Assembly (NCBI GenBank): GCA_942486035.1
Contig: CALNXK010000033.1
Span: forward strand, 976,501 to 1,040,500
Reading direction: 5' to 3'
Length of the DNA: 64,000 nt
DNA from: Porites lobata
Lineage: Eukaryota > Cnidaria > Anthozoa > Scleractinia > Poritidae
The position numbers were made by a program, and so were the translations under genes. The notes under the pieces were generated by a model, which saw nothing but the letters and a program-made list of their open reading frames with translations, had not been told where the DNA came from and did no database searches. Position 1 is the first letter of the stretch, and each line of letters starts with the position of its first letter. Shown piece by piece: positions 12,001-24,000 of this stretch.

Positions 12001-15000
12001 GACAATCAAATTCTGTGCTGACTTATTCGTCCTTATTCCCTGCTCACAGATGTCCTTCCGCAATAAAGTTTAAAATAAGACTATAGAATGCGCGAGTATG
12101 AATTGATCAAACGTCTTTTCAATTTCTAAGGCTTACTTTCCGGTAAATAAAATGAACTGAATGTAAAAAGTGAAAGAGAAATAGCGGAAAATTCAACTTT
12201 TAATTAAATCTTTTCTTATGGTTTAGAATAAACTATTCTCGAAACTGAGAATGTTTTGATCAAAGCTGTGTAAATCTAACTCTAAAACTCTGGATGAAAC
12301 CTCGTCCGACATGGGGCAGCTGTAGTGTCAACTATTACTACTTCACATTATCCTACCGAGTGAAAATTTGCATCTTTCTTTAATTTTGCAGCACGTTTAG
12401 CGAAACAAATTTAAAAACCGGGTCACCTGGTCTGGTTTCGAGACGTAGGAATGACTCTATTAATTTCATCACTTTGCTATTGTCATAAAATCGTGTCTGC
12501 ATGAATGAACTGCGACCTGAAGTCATCAGTTTAACGTCACCTGATTTGAGAGACACTGTGGTTAAACAATGTCGCAGATCATGATACCGGCCTGATTTTC
12601 TGACAATAGCCGAGTGATGAAGGAAACAGAGACTCTGCTATTTATCTCGAAGTCTTGAAATTGGTGGTCCAACTTGCAATTTGCATAAGAACATACGATC
12701 TGAGAAATTAGCCGCAGGTGCTGAAACGAAGTTACCCCACGCACAATTGAAACAGTTATTTGATTTAAAAGCGAAATTAACAATTGGTGTGATTTAGGAG
12801 TTTCTTGGCAAACAGGATGCATTTTAAACCGAGCTTTATCCGTTTATAAGTTCCCACCACCAAGGCAAAGGTCTCTATAAATCGTTAACGATGTTTTAAG
12901 GAGAGACATCATGAATTTGAGTGATAATGGTAGAAACAGGTCGGATCACAGCAGAACGGAAACTATAGTTATCATAAACTCTGTGCTTAATGCTCCGTTG
13001 ATACTAGTATCCATCGTAGGCAATGCTCTGGTCTTGCTCGCCATCTTCAGAACGCCTTCCATACAATCAACCTCAATGATTATGCTGACAAGCCTTGCGT
13101 TTTCGGATCTTCTCGTTGGTCTCCTAGCCCAACCACTTTTTATTGCGGACGAAATCACAAGCTTAACAACGCAAAACCCTATATTATACCGTCTGTCAGC
13201 AATGATAGGGTTTTTTGTCGCTGGAGTGTCTCTTGGAACAATAACAGCCATCAGTGTGGACCGCGTTTTGGCGCTTCACTATCACATGCGGTACGCCATC
13301 ATAGTGACCAACACACGAGTCAAATACACCGTAGGAGCAATCTGGTTAGTCATGTTTCTGTCTTTGGGGTTTTACCTTTGGGACAAGTATGTTTTTCACC
13401 TAATGGCAGGTATATTTTCGGCTGTTTGCATTATCATTTGCACAGCTTCTTACGCAAAAATTTATCGAATTGTTCGAGTTCACCAGCAACAGATAAACAT
13501 TCAGCATAACGCTGTGGAAAATGAAAACGATGGAAACAAAATGCAACTGTCACGGGTCAAGAAACGCGCAATGAGTACGTTTATATTTTACATTTGTATG
13601 CTTCTTTGTTATTTTCCCGGGTTTGTTTTACTGACTCTGTTCGGAACATTGCACGTAGCATGGAAACCCGAATGGACATTTTCCTCAACTTTAACGTTCA
13701 TGAACTCTGCCATTAATCCTTTTCTGTATTGTTGGCGGCTCCGAGAACTTAGAGAAGCGATTGTCAAAACAACGAAGCAGCTATTTCACCGACCGAATGA
13801 AAACTGAAGTAGGCGACGCATAAAGCATATTAAGGAGCTTTTGACGACAGCGACGTCAACGAGAACGGCAAAACAGCAATAGGTTTAGATTTAAAAACGA
13901 CAACTTTGCACGTGCATCACGCTTTTTTGTTCATTTCTTTGCCGTCGTTGCACGACTGCGACGTCAAAGTGCCTAATTTTACGTTTTGAGAAGGAGGTGA
14001 ACACAAGAGATCCACTTTCTTTGCATTTTCCTGGACTTCGATGCTGTCCTTTAGAATTCAACTCCGACTGAAAAATTCGCCAACATTTGACGAATTCAAT
14101 TATTCGCAACGACGACTTTTAGCGCAACACAGCATTGCAATGTTGGAACAATGTTGTAACCATTCGAAACAATGTCGCACCAATGTTGCAACAATGTTGC
14201 AACTCTGTGTTGCGCTAAAACCGTCTCGTGTAACATCACCTTAAAGGGACTGGTTCACGATAATGCGCATGTGTGAGTTCTGACAGTAGCTGATTGTTTT
14301 TCAACCAATCGGAAGCGAGTTAGATGCACGCAAGTAAATTTACAAAATTCGCGCGCAATTTCGTAGCCGTCGCCGTCATTGTTCCTTAAGGTCTCTAATG
14401 ATGTAAATTCATATAAAGTATTTGGGACAGGATAGTGTCAAAAAGGATATTTCGAAAGAAATTCACCTTGCATCCGGTTTTTAGCAGGAAAACTCTTTGC
14501 TTGTATAGTATGACGATGAGTGATGATGCTAAGAAATTCAGTGCTATTACATCAAATTTAATCCGGCTATAGTCAGTGTCCTAAAAAATCAAGAAGTCTA
14601 CTTAGAGAACGGTATGGAAGACAACCCATGTTTGCTCTGGATCTTAAACGTGCTTTAATATACATTAGACTCAGCACGTCTTAATGTCTGCTAAAGCGAG
14701 GATAGATTATTTGCTTTAATAAAAGGGTAAGGCTCTTGAGAAGTGCCAATGTCAGCAGAACACGATGCTGGTCCTTTTAAAAAACGAATTTACACTAAAC
14801 AAAAACGTGAAACGTGACCTGTATTACTCTGATACCGTGACTGCCTTTACTTAATATCACATTTCTCATATTTGTAGAACTTGTCAGTTGGCAATGTATT
14901 ATATCTGATTTTGAAGTACGTGTCGTTATCTGGCACCTCTACAGTCAATATTGGTACATGTAACGGTATTGAATATGATGATATGATTCTATATGATATG

Positions 15001-18000
15001 GTTCTAACTTTTGAGTCTGTGGATGAACTCCTACGGTGTTACCATTCAAATGAAAGCTACTGAGCAGTACTTTCCTGGGGTACTGTTTATTATGCTGTAC
15101 AAGGTGGTTCTAACTTTTGAGTCTGTGGATGAAATCCTATGGTGTTACCGTTCAAATGAAAGCTACTGAGCAGTACTTTCCTGTGGTACTGTTTATTATG
15201 CTGTCTAACTATTCTCTATGTGAACGAAATCCAGTGGTGTGACCATTCAAATGAAACTTATTCATTAGTATTTTCGCACGCTGCTGTTTGTTTTCGGCAT
15301 TTTCCAGAATGAGATTTTGACCTATTGTGATGATACTAAACAATGAAATGTTGAAAACGAATCTCGGGCAAGAACTCTCATAGAAAGATATAATTTAAAG
15401 GAGATTGTACTTGTTTTAGTCAAGAGAGATCTCATTCTCTCTTGTTTTGGTACAACAGATAACGGCCCTTTAACTGCTCTAATGTCTGACCGAAGGATCT
15501 CTACGGTTAAGATGTAAAAATGCACAGTTTGTCGTCATTTGTTGTACCATGTGAGCAGATGTTTCTCTCTTGCCAGCTACGCGACAGATAAGCGCCAGAT
15601 GCCAACGACTTCGTAAACGTTACAGTAAATTACCAGTACTAAGATTAGTCTTTGTGCACTCTTGTACGAAAGGTACTTTCTAATGCGTCTAATTAGTCGT
15701 CAAAGTACGCGACAGACAAGCGCCGGATGCGAACGACTTCGTTAACGCTAAAAGCCATGCAAAGGAGAACAATCTGCTCGCAGGGTACGAGTTTTGATAT
15801 ATAGTTTCTTTCTAGCGCGTTGAATACGCCTCGGCATAGTTTGTATGGAAAGAAGAAAAAAAAAACTTCAAAATTTGAAAGTTTTGTACTGTATGCCAGA
15901 TAGACTTAAATTACAACTCCTGCTTTATGAAAAAATGATCTACTTATAATCAACTGGCAATATTCTCTCCAGTTCTTAATGAAAAACAGTAAACCTAATA
16001 AAACGAGTTAAAAGTAACGAGAAAGGAGAAGGGAAGCTAAACTCAATTGCAGGGAAATCAGGAACCTGAATGAATAAAAAAACTTGAGAAATACGTTACT
16101 CCTTATATGGGTCGTGATAATTTTAAAAAGTTGTCTTTTCTGCAACTTGAGCTGAAAGGCCATTTCGTTTTACTTTCGTCTATTTTGAATGAGGTTTTAA
16201 ATAGTGGTGTGCCGATCATCGATTATAATCGATCATTGATCGAAAATCTTTAAGCGACGCGACAATCGATTATGGATGATGACACTCGATTATAGCGGAC
16301 AAATGAAAAAAATTATTGATGACAAATAAAAACATAAAAAATACTGTGTGTTGCATGCACATTTTAATGCACATTTTGATGGTTCTCTTAGAAATTATTC
16401 TAAATTAGTAGCTGGCCGTAAAGAACATTTTTAGATCTACTTACTGCGATCAGAAAGGTTACAAGGGGAGATGAAAGCAAAACAAATATAAACAGCTTGC
16501 AAAGATCGAAGTGAAACTCAAGTTGGTTCCCAGGGTCCACTCTTCGTTGTCTCGTTTTCATGTTGTCCACAACAAAGACGACGGCTGAGTCTTTTTATCA
16601 ACAGATTTTCCGATTATAATCGATGATCAATCGGTTGGGTCAATCCGATTATTTCCGATGATCGATGATAAAATCTCAGCCCATCACTAGTTTTAAAAGA
16701 CCTCATTTATAGTGAGTATAATAAAACACGGATGAGTTTTTAGCTCCATTTCTTAACGCAAAATAATCCAAAACTGAAAGGAAATTATAGGGAGACTTAT
16801 TGAGGCCACGACTACGCTCGCTGTTAGTGTTTTTATCAACTGCAAAACACTCGTCTGTGTGTCGTGTTTTACTGTTAATGAATTAGTCCTACTACTTTTA
16901 ACATTTTCAAATATATTTTTTTAATTCACAAAGTGGGCTAAACATCAGGAAAACCAGATGCTGGAATAAAACACGCGAGAAAGGGCACAAACAACCGCAG
17001 AAAAACAGAAAAAGACAAAGCAGAACGATAAAATGAAGTGAGACGAAACGATCAAGTTCCACGCTCCGTTTAACGCACTTAGACGATTTTCTACAAACAA
17101 AAGGCTTATTTGAAGGACGGGATCCGGGAATTTAGCGTCAAAGGGAGGGGGGTGAGGAGGCGCGGAGGCGCGGAGGCGCGATTCGGCATTGAAATTTTGA
17201 TCGAGGTACGGTTTTAGGATGCGGAAATCGGGGAAAGTCTTTTTAACGTTTCATAGTTTGCCCACAGTTGGTTCGACCCTGTCTCATGACCTTTTTGGCC
17301 ATAACAAGTATTTATCCCAATATTTGCCACTGGTGCTCCGAAGATGAGGGAGTCTTGATCCTCTGCGAGGCACTTTTGGTACCGAAATAAGCTGATAAGA
17401 ACTCATCGTCGGGATTACGGGTCGAGACGGGGATCAGGGGAAATATCGGTGGCAAGTGCATAAATAAAACAAGCAAAACAGAACAGGACGCAAAAGAGCG
17501 CAAATATTTTGTTTTTGTTTGATTTTCTTCACAGTGAAAAACATTTCCTTAGCGTTAAACGCATCATAACGCAAAGTCAAAATACGAACTTGTTTGAATT
17601 AAGCATACATGGCTTGTGACAGCCAAGAGTTCATAGCGACGTTGCTTTTCGATCCTTCGATGTCGGTTCCTCCTATTGCGAAGCAGAATAAATGGCCTAG
17701 TTTCAGACTTACCAAGTCTCACGACTTTGTCACGAGTAACGACCTATCTTAAATTCTCCGAGTTGACAACTAATCTCTCACGCTTTCAAGAAAGTGGATT
17801 AGGAATCTGTTTTAAAGCAAGGCCACATCTGAGTTTACATATACACTGTCTTATGTATATTCAGGGTATACGATAAAGTAGTGAATACTTCGCCTACTTT
17901 ATCAACCTTATTCACAATTATGTGTCCTGAGTTGTGTAAATAGTTATTTAATCCTACTTAGCAACTTTCATTTGTCTAGATATGGTAACAATGGTTTTGA

Positions 18001-21000
18001 CACTAAAAAAGTGATTTAAAAGTTCATTTGATTTTTTTACCTTCTTTGGTTTTGGTTTTGATTTGTTCTGTCTGCTAGTGGTTTTTTTTCCATTATGCTA
18101 CCAATTAAAAATTTGCATCTTTCTTTAATTTTAAATTGCAGCTCTTTTAGTGAAACAAATTTAAAAACCGCGTCATCGGGGTTAGTTTCGAGACGTAGAA
18201 ATGACTGTTTATTTCTTTACTTTGCTATTGTCATAAAATCGTGTCTGCATGAAGAACTGCGACGTGAAGTCATCAGTTTAACGTCACCTGACTTGAGAAA
18301 CAGTGTGGTTAGCTGTATACAATCAGTACAATGTCGCAGTTCATGATACAAGCGCGATTTTTTGACAACAGCCGAGTGATGAAGGAAACAAAGACTCCGC
18401 TATTTATATGGAAGTATCGAAACTAGTGGTTCAACTTGCAATTTGCATGAATATGTAGGATCTGAGAAAATTAATTATAACCGCAGGTGTTGAAACAAAG
18501 TTATCCCAGGCAGAACTGAAATAGTTATTTGATCGAAAAGCGAAATTGACAATTGGTATAATAATTTCTAGGCAGACAGGATGCATTTTAAACCGAGCTT
18601 TCATCCCGTTAATAAGTTCCCACACCATATCACGAGTGGTTTATAAGTGGGGCCACAAACGCAAAGGTGTATACAAATCGTTAACGATCTTTTAAGGAGA
18701 GACATCATGAATTTGAGTGATAAAGGAAGAAACAATTCGGATCACAGCAGAACGGAAATTATAGTTATCACAAACTCTGTGCTTAATGCTCCGTTGATAA
18801 TAATATCCATCGTAGGCAATGCTCTGGTCTTGCTCGCCATCTTCAGAACGCCCTCCATACACTCAACCTCAATGATCATGCTGGCAAGCCTTGCGTTTTC
18901 GGATCTTCTCGTTGGTCTCCTAGCCCAACCACTTTTTATTGCGGACGAAATCACAAGCTTAACAACGCAAAACCCTATATTATACCGTCTATCAGCAATG
19001 ATAGGCTTTTTTGTCGTTGGAGTGTCTATTGGAACAATAACAGCTATCAGTGTGGATCGCGTTTTGGCTCTTCACTATCACATGCGATACGCCATCATAG
19101 TGACCAACACACGAGTCAAATACACCGTAGGAGCAATCTGGTTAGTCATGTTCCTGTCTTTGGGGTTTTACCTTTGCGACAAGTATGTTTTTCACCTAAT
19201 AGCAGGTGTATTTTCGGCTGTTTGCATTATCATTTGCACAGTTTCTTACGCAAAAATTTATCGAATTGTTCGCGTTCACCAGCAACAGATAAACATTCAG
19301 CATAACGCTGTGGAAAATGAAAACGATGGAAACAAAATGCAACTGTCACGGGTCAAGAAAAGCGCAATGAGTACGTTTGTATTTTACATTTGTATGCTTC
19401 TTTGTTATTTTCCTGGGTTTGTTTTACTGACTCTGTTCGGAACATTGCACGTAGCATGGAAACCCGAATGGACATTTTCCTCAACTTTAACGTTCATGAA
19501 CTCTGCCATTAATCCTTTTCTGTATTGTTGGCGGCTCCGACAACTTAGAGAAGCGATTGTCAAAACAACGAAGCAGCTATTTCACCGACCGAATGAAAAC
19601 TGAAGTAGGCGACGCATAAAGCATATTAAGGAGCTTAACCAACAAGTACGGCAAAAAAGCAATAGGTTTAGATTAAAAAAGGACAACTTTGCACGTGCAT
19701 CACGCTTTTTTGTTCATTTCTTTGCCGTCGTTGCACGACCGCGACGTCAAAGTACCTAATTTTACGTTTTGACAAGGAGGTGAACACAAGAGATCCACTT
19801 TCTTTGCATTTTCCTGGACTTCGATACAGTCATTTAGAATTCAACTCCGACTGAAAAATTCGCCAACATTTGACGAATTCAATTATTCGCAACGACGACT
19901 TTTAGCGCAACACAGCGTTGCAATGTTGGAACAATGTTGTAACCATTCGAAACAATGTCGCACCAATGTTGCAACAATGTTGCAACAATGTTGCAACTCT
20001 GTGTTGCGCTAAAATCGTCTCGTGTAACATCACCTTAAAGGGACTGGTTCACGATAATGCGCATGTGTGAGTTCTGACAGTAGCTGATTGTTTTTCAACC
20101 AATCGGAAGCGAGTTAGATGCACGCAAGTAAATTTACAAAATTCGCGCGCAATTTCGTAGCCGTCGCCGTCATTGCTGCTTAAGGTCTCTAATGATGTAA
20201 ATTCATATAAAGTATTTGGGACAGGATAGTGTCAAAAAGGATATTTCGAAAGAAATTCAACTTGCATCCGGTTTTTAGCAAGAAAACTCTTTGCTTGTAT
20301 AGTATGACGATGAGTGATGATGCTAAGAAATTCAGTGCTATTACATCAAATTTAATCCGGCTATAGTCAGTGTCCTAAAAAATCAAGAAGTCTACTTAGA
20401 GAACGGTATGGAAGACAACCCATGCTCTGGATCTTAAACGTGCTTTAATATACATTAGACTCAGCACGTCTTAATGTCTGTTAAAGCGAGAAAAGAATAT
20501 TTGCTTAAAAGGGTAAGGTTCTTGAGAAGTGTCAATGTCAGCAGAACACGATGCTGGTCCTTTTAAAAAACGAATTTACACTAAACAAAAACGTGAAACG
20601 TGACCTGTATTACTCAGATACCGTGACTGCCTTTACTTAATATCACATTTCTCATATTTGTAGAACTTGACGATGTATTATATGTAATATATCAAACATG
20701 AGATGCAGTGTTTCATCACCAGATGAAACACCGAGAAGAGAGTTGAAAATACGACGCGCAGCGGAGTATTTTTGACGAACTTCGAGGTGTTTCATCTGGT
20801 GATGAAACACTGTGTCGAATGTTTGATATTTCTTCTCAAACAAAATCATTATTGAAGGAGAAATTAACGATGCAAATACTAAGCAGTGTTTCATCCGATT
20901 TCTAAACACTCATTAAACATTAATTTCCTTTGTATTTTCTTAATGAATTATTAATAAGTTTGAGAACTGATTTTGAAGTACGTGTCGTAATCCGGCACCT

Positions 21001-24000
21001 CTACAGTCAATATTAGTACAATTGATTTATATCTGATTTTGAAGTAGGTGTCGTAATCCGGCACCTCTACAGGTCAATATTGGGACATGGAGTGTAAATG
21101 TATAAATTGTGTCTGTTAACCAAGTCCTACGATGTAACCATTCAAATGAAAGCTACTGATCAGTACTTTCCTGTGGTATTGTTTATTATGCTGTACAAGG
21201 TGGTTCTAACCTTTGAGTCTGTAGATGAAATTCTATGGTGTTACCATTCAAATGAAAGCTACTGAGCAGTTCTTTCCTGTGGTACTGTTTATTATATACA
21301 TACAAGGTGGTTCTAACTATTCTCTATGTGAACGAAATCCTATGGTGTGTTCATTCAAATGAAACTTCATTATTATTTTCGCACGGTGCTGTTTTTTTTT
21401 TCGGCATTTTCCATAATGAGATTTAGACCTATTGTGATGATACTAAAGAACGAAATGTTGAAAACGAACTCCGAAGGCAGTCTCGGGCAAGAACTCTCAT
21501 AAAAAGATATAATTTAAAGGAGAGAGTACTTCTTTTAGTCAAGAGAGATCTCATTCTCTCTTGTTTTAGTACAATAGTTAAAGGCCCGTTAAACTGCTCC
21601 AATTGCGTCTGGCCGAAGGATCTCTACGGTCAAGATGTAAAAAAGTACACTTTGTCGTCATTTGTTGTATCCTGTGAGCAGATGCTTCTCTCTTGCCAAC
21701 TACGCGACAGATAAGCGCCGGATACGAACGACTTCGTAAACGTTAAAAGCCATGCAAAGGAGAACAATCTGCTCGAAGGGTACATGTTCTGATATATAAT
21801 TTCTTTCTAGCGCGTTGAATACGCCTCGGCATAGTTTGTATGGAAAGAAGAAAAAAAAAGTTCAAAATTTGAAAGTTTTGTACTGTATGCCAGATAGACT
21901 TAAATTACAACTCCTGCTTTATGAAAGAATGATCTACTTATAATTAACTGGCAATATTCTCTCCAATTCTTAATGAAAAACAGTAAACCTAATAAAACGA
22001 GTTAAAAGTAACGAGAAAGGAGGAGGGAAGTTAAACTAAATTGAAGGGAAATCAGGAGCCTGAAATAAAAAAAAAACTTGAAAATAAGTGACTGCTTACA
22101 TGCGTCTTGATAATTTAAAAAGTTGTCTTTTTTGCCACTTGAGCTGAAAGGCCATTTCGTTTTACTTTCGTCTATTTTTAATGAGGTTTTAAATAGTGGT
22201 GTGCCGATCATCGATTATAATCGATCATTGATCGAAAATCTTTAAGCGACGCGACAATCGATTATAGGTGATGACAATCGATTATCGCGGACAAATGAAA
22301 AAAATTATTGATGACCAATAAAAACATAAAAAATACTGTGTGTTGCATGCACATTTTAATGCACATTTTGATGGTTCTCTTAGAAATTATTCTAAATTAG
22401 TAGCTGGCCGTAAAGAACATTTTTAGATCTACTTACTGCGATCAGAAAGGTTACAAGGGGAGATGAAAGCAAAACAAATATAAACAGCTTGCAAATATCG
22501 AAGTGAAACTCAAGTTGGTTCCCAGGGTCCACTCTTCGTTGTCTCGTTTTCATGTTGTCCACAACAAACATGGCGGCTGAATTTTTTATCAATAGATTTT
22601 CCGATTATAATCGATGATCGATCGGGTGGGTCAATCCGATTATTTCCGATGATCGATGATAAAATCTCAGCCCATCACTAGTTTTGAAAGATCTCATATA
22701 TAGTGAGTATAATAAAACACGGACGAGTTTTTAGCTCCATTTCTTAACGCAAAATAATCCAAAACTGAAAGGAAATTATAGGGAAACTTTTTGAGGTCAC
22801 GACTGGGCTCGCTGTTAGTGTTTTTATCAACTGCAAAACACTCGTCTGTGTGTCGTGTTATACTGTTAATGAATTAGTCCCACTACTTTTAACATTTTAA
22901 AATATATTTTTTTAATTCACAAAGTGGGCTAAACATCAGGAAAATCAGATGCTGCAATAAAACACGTGAGAAAGGGCACAAACAACCGCAGAAAAACAGA
23001 AAAAGACAAAGCAGAACGATAAAATGAAGTGAAACGAAACGATCAAATTCCACGCTCCGTTTAGGGTACTTAGACGATTTTCTACAAACAAAAGGCTTAT
23101 TTGAAGGACGGGATCCGGGAATTTAGCGTCAAAGGGAGGGGGTGGGGGGCGATTCGGGATTCGGGTACGGTTTTAGGATGCGGAAGTCGGGGAAAGTCTT
23201 TTTAACGTTTCATAGTTTGCCCACAGTTGGTTCGACCCTGTCTCATGACCTTTTTGGCCATAACAAGTATTTATCCCAATATTTGCCACTGGTGCTCCGA
23301 AGATGAGGGAGTCTTGATCCTCTGCGAGGCACTTTTGGTACCAAAATAAGCTGATAAGAATTCATCATCGGGATTACGGGTCGAGACGGGAGTCAGGGAA
23401 AATATCGGTGGCAAGTGCATAAATATAACAATCAAAAAGGAAAAGGACGCAAAAGAGCGCAAATATTTTGTTTTTGTTTGATTTTCTTCAAAGTGAAAAA
23501 CATTTCCTTAGCGTCAAACGCATCATAACGCAAAGTAAAAATACGAACTTGTTTGAATTAAGCATACATGGCTTGTGACGGCCAAGAGTTCACAGCGACG
23601 TTGCTTTTTGATCCTTCGATGTCGGTTCTTCCTATTGCGAAGCAGAATAAATGGCCTACTTTTAGACTTACCAAGTCTCACGACTTTGTCACGAGTAACG
23701 ACCTATCTTAAACTCTCCGAGTTGACAACTAATCTCTCACGCTTTCAAGAAAGTGGATTAGGAATCTGTTTTAAAGCAATTCTACATCTGAGTTTACATA
23801 TACACTGTATTATGCATATTCAGGGTATACAATAAAGTAGTGAATACTTCGCCTACTTTGTCAACTTTATTCACAATTATGTGTCCTGAGTTGTGTAAAT
23901 AGTTATTTAATCCTACTTAGCAACTTTCATTTGTCTAGATATGGTAACATTGGTTTTGACGCTAAAAAGTGATTTAAAAGTTCATTTGATCTTTTTACCT

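Larger units (their letters stand above)
9923..17104 (+). repeat. GPCR array repeat unit 1
   Basis: Begins at the shared TTGAAGGACGGGATCCGGG and ends at ACAAACAAAAGG, as do the other units. 7.2 kb, the longest, owing to the palindromic insertion at 10659-11231 and other extra elements. Contents in order: a conserved non-coding leader, GPCR copy 1, a transposon-derived 3' flank, 106-bp repeats, and a 488-bp hAT MITE. Confidence 0.9.
17105..23095 (+). repeat. GPCR array repeat unit 2
   Basis: 6.0 kb with the same boundaries and order as unit 1. Private insertion at about 20683-20966. Closest to unit 3 over the leader and coding region, but its sequence just after the stop codon resembles units 4-5 instead (see findings). 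Confidence 0.92.

Noticed and set aside
12946..13251. Long minus-strand frames opposite each GPCR (also 18742, 24701, 31091, 35816)
   Set aside because: Mirror frames of a conserved coding sequence; composition and boundaries follow the receptor gene.
14117..14220. Possible CRISPR-like short repeats (TGTTGCAACA)
   Set aside because: The repeats are adjacent and palindromic inside a MITE with clear terminal inverted repeats, and the genome is eukaryotic.
17312..17503. A 63-residue minus-strand frame with a signal-peptide-like start, repeated in units 1-4 (10117, 17312, 23271, 29114)
   Set aside because: The frame has no ATG at its start (TTG only) and the first in-frame ATG removes most of the hydrophobic part. 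Unit differences are mostly replacement changes and unit 5 has deleted it. Conservation is explained by recent duplication.
18095..18346. Plus-strand frame of about 83 codons in the leader of units 2, 3 and 4
   Set aside because: No domain, frame ends vary between units, and it spans a pyrimidine tract plus AG that looks more like non-coding leader sequence.
18647..18706. 20-codon N-terminal extension of GPCR copy 2
   Set aside because: Begins at a non-ATG codon inside the conserved promoter block and is not open in the other copies. The ATG at 18707 aligns with all others.
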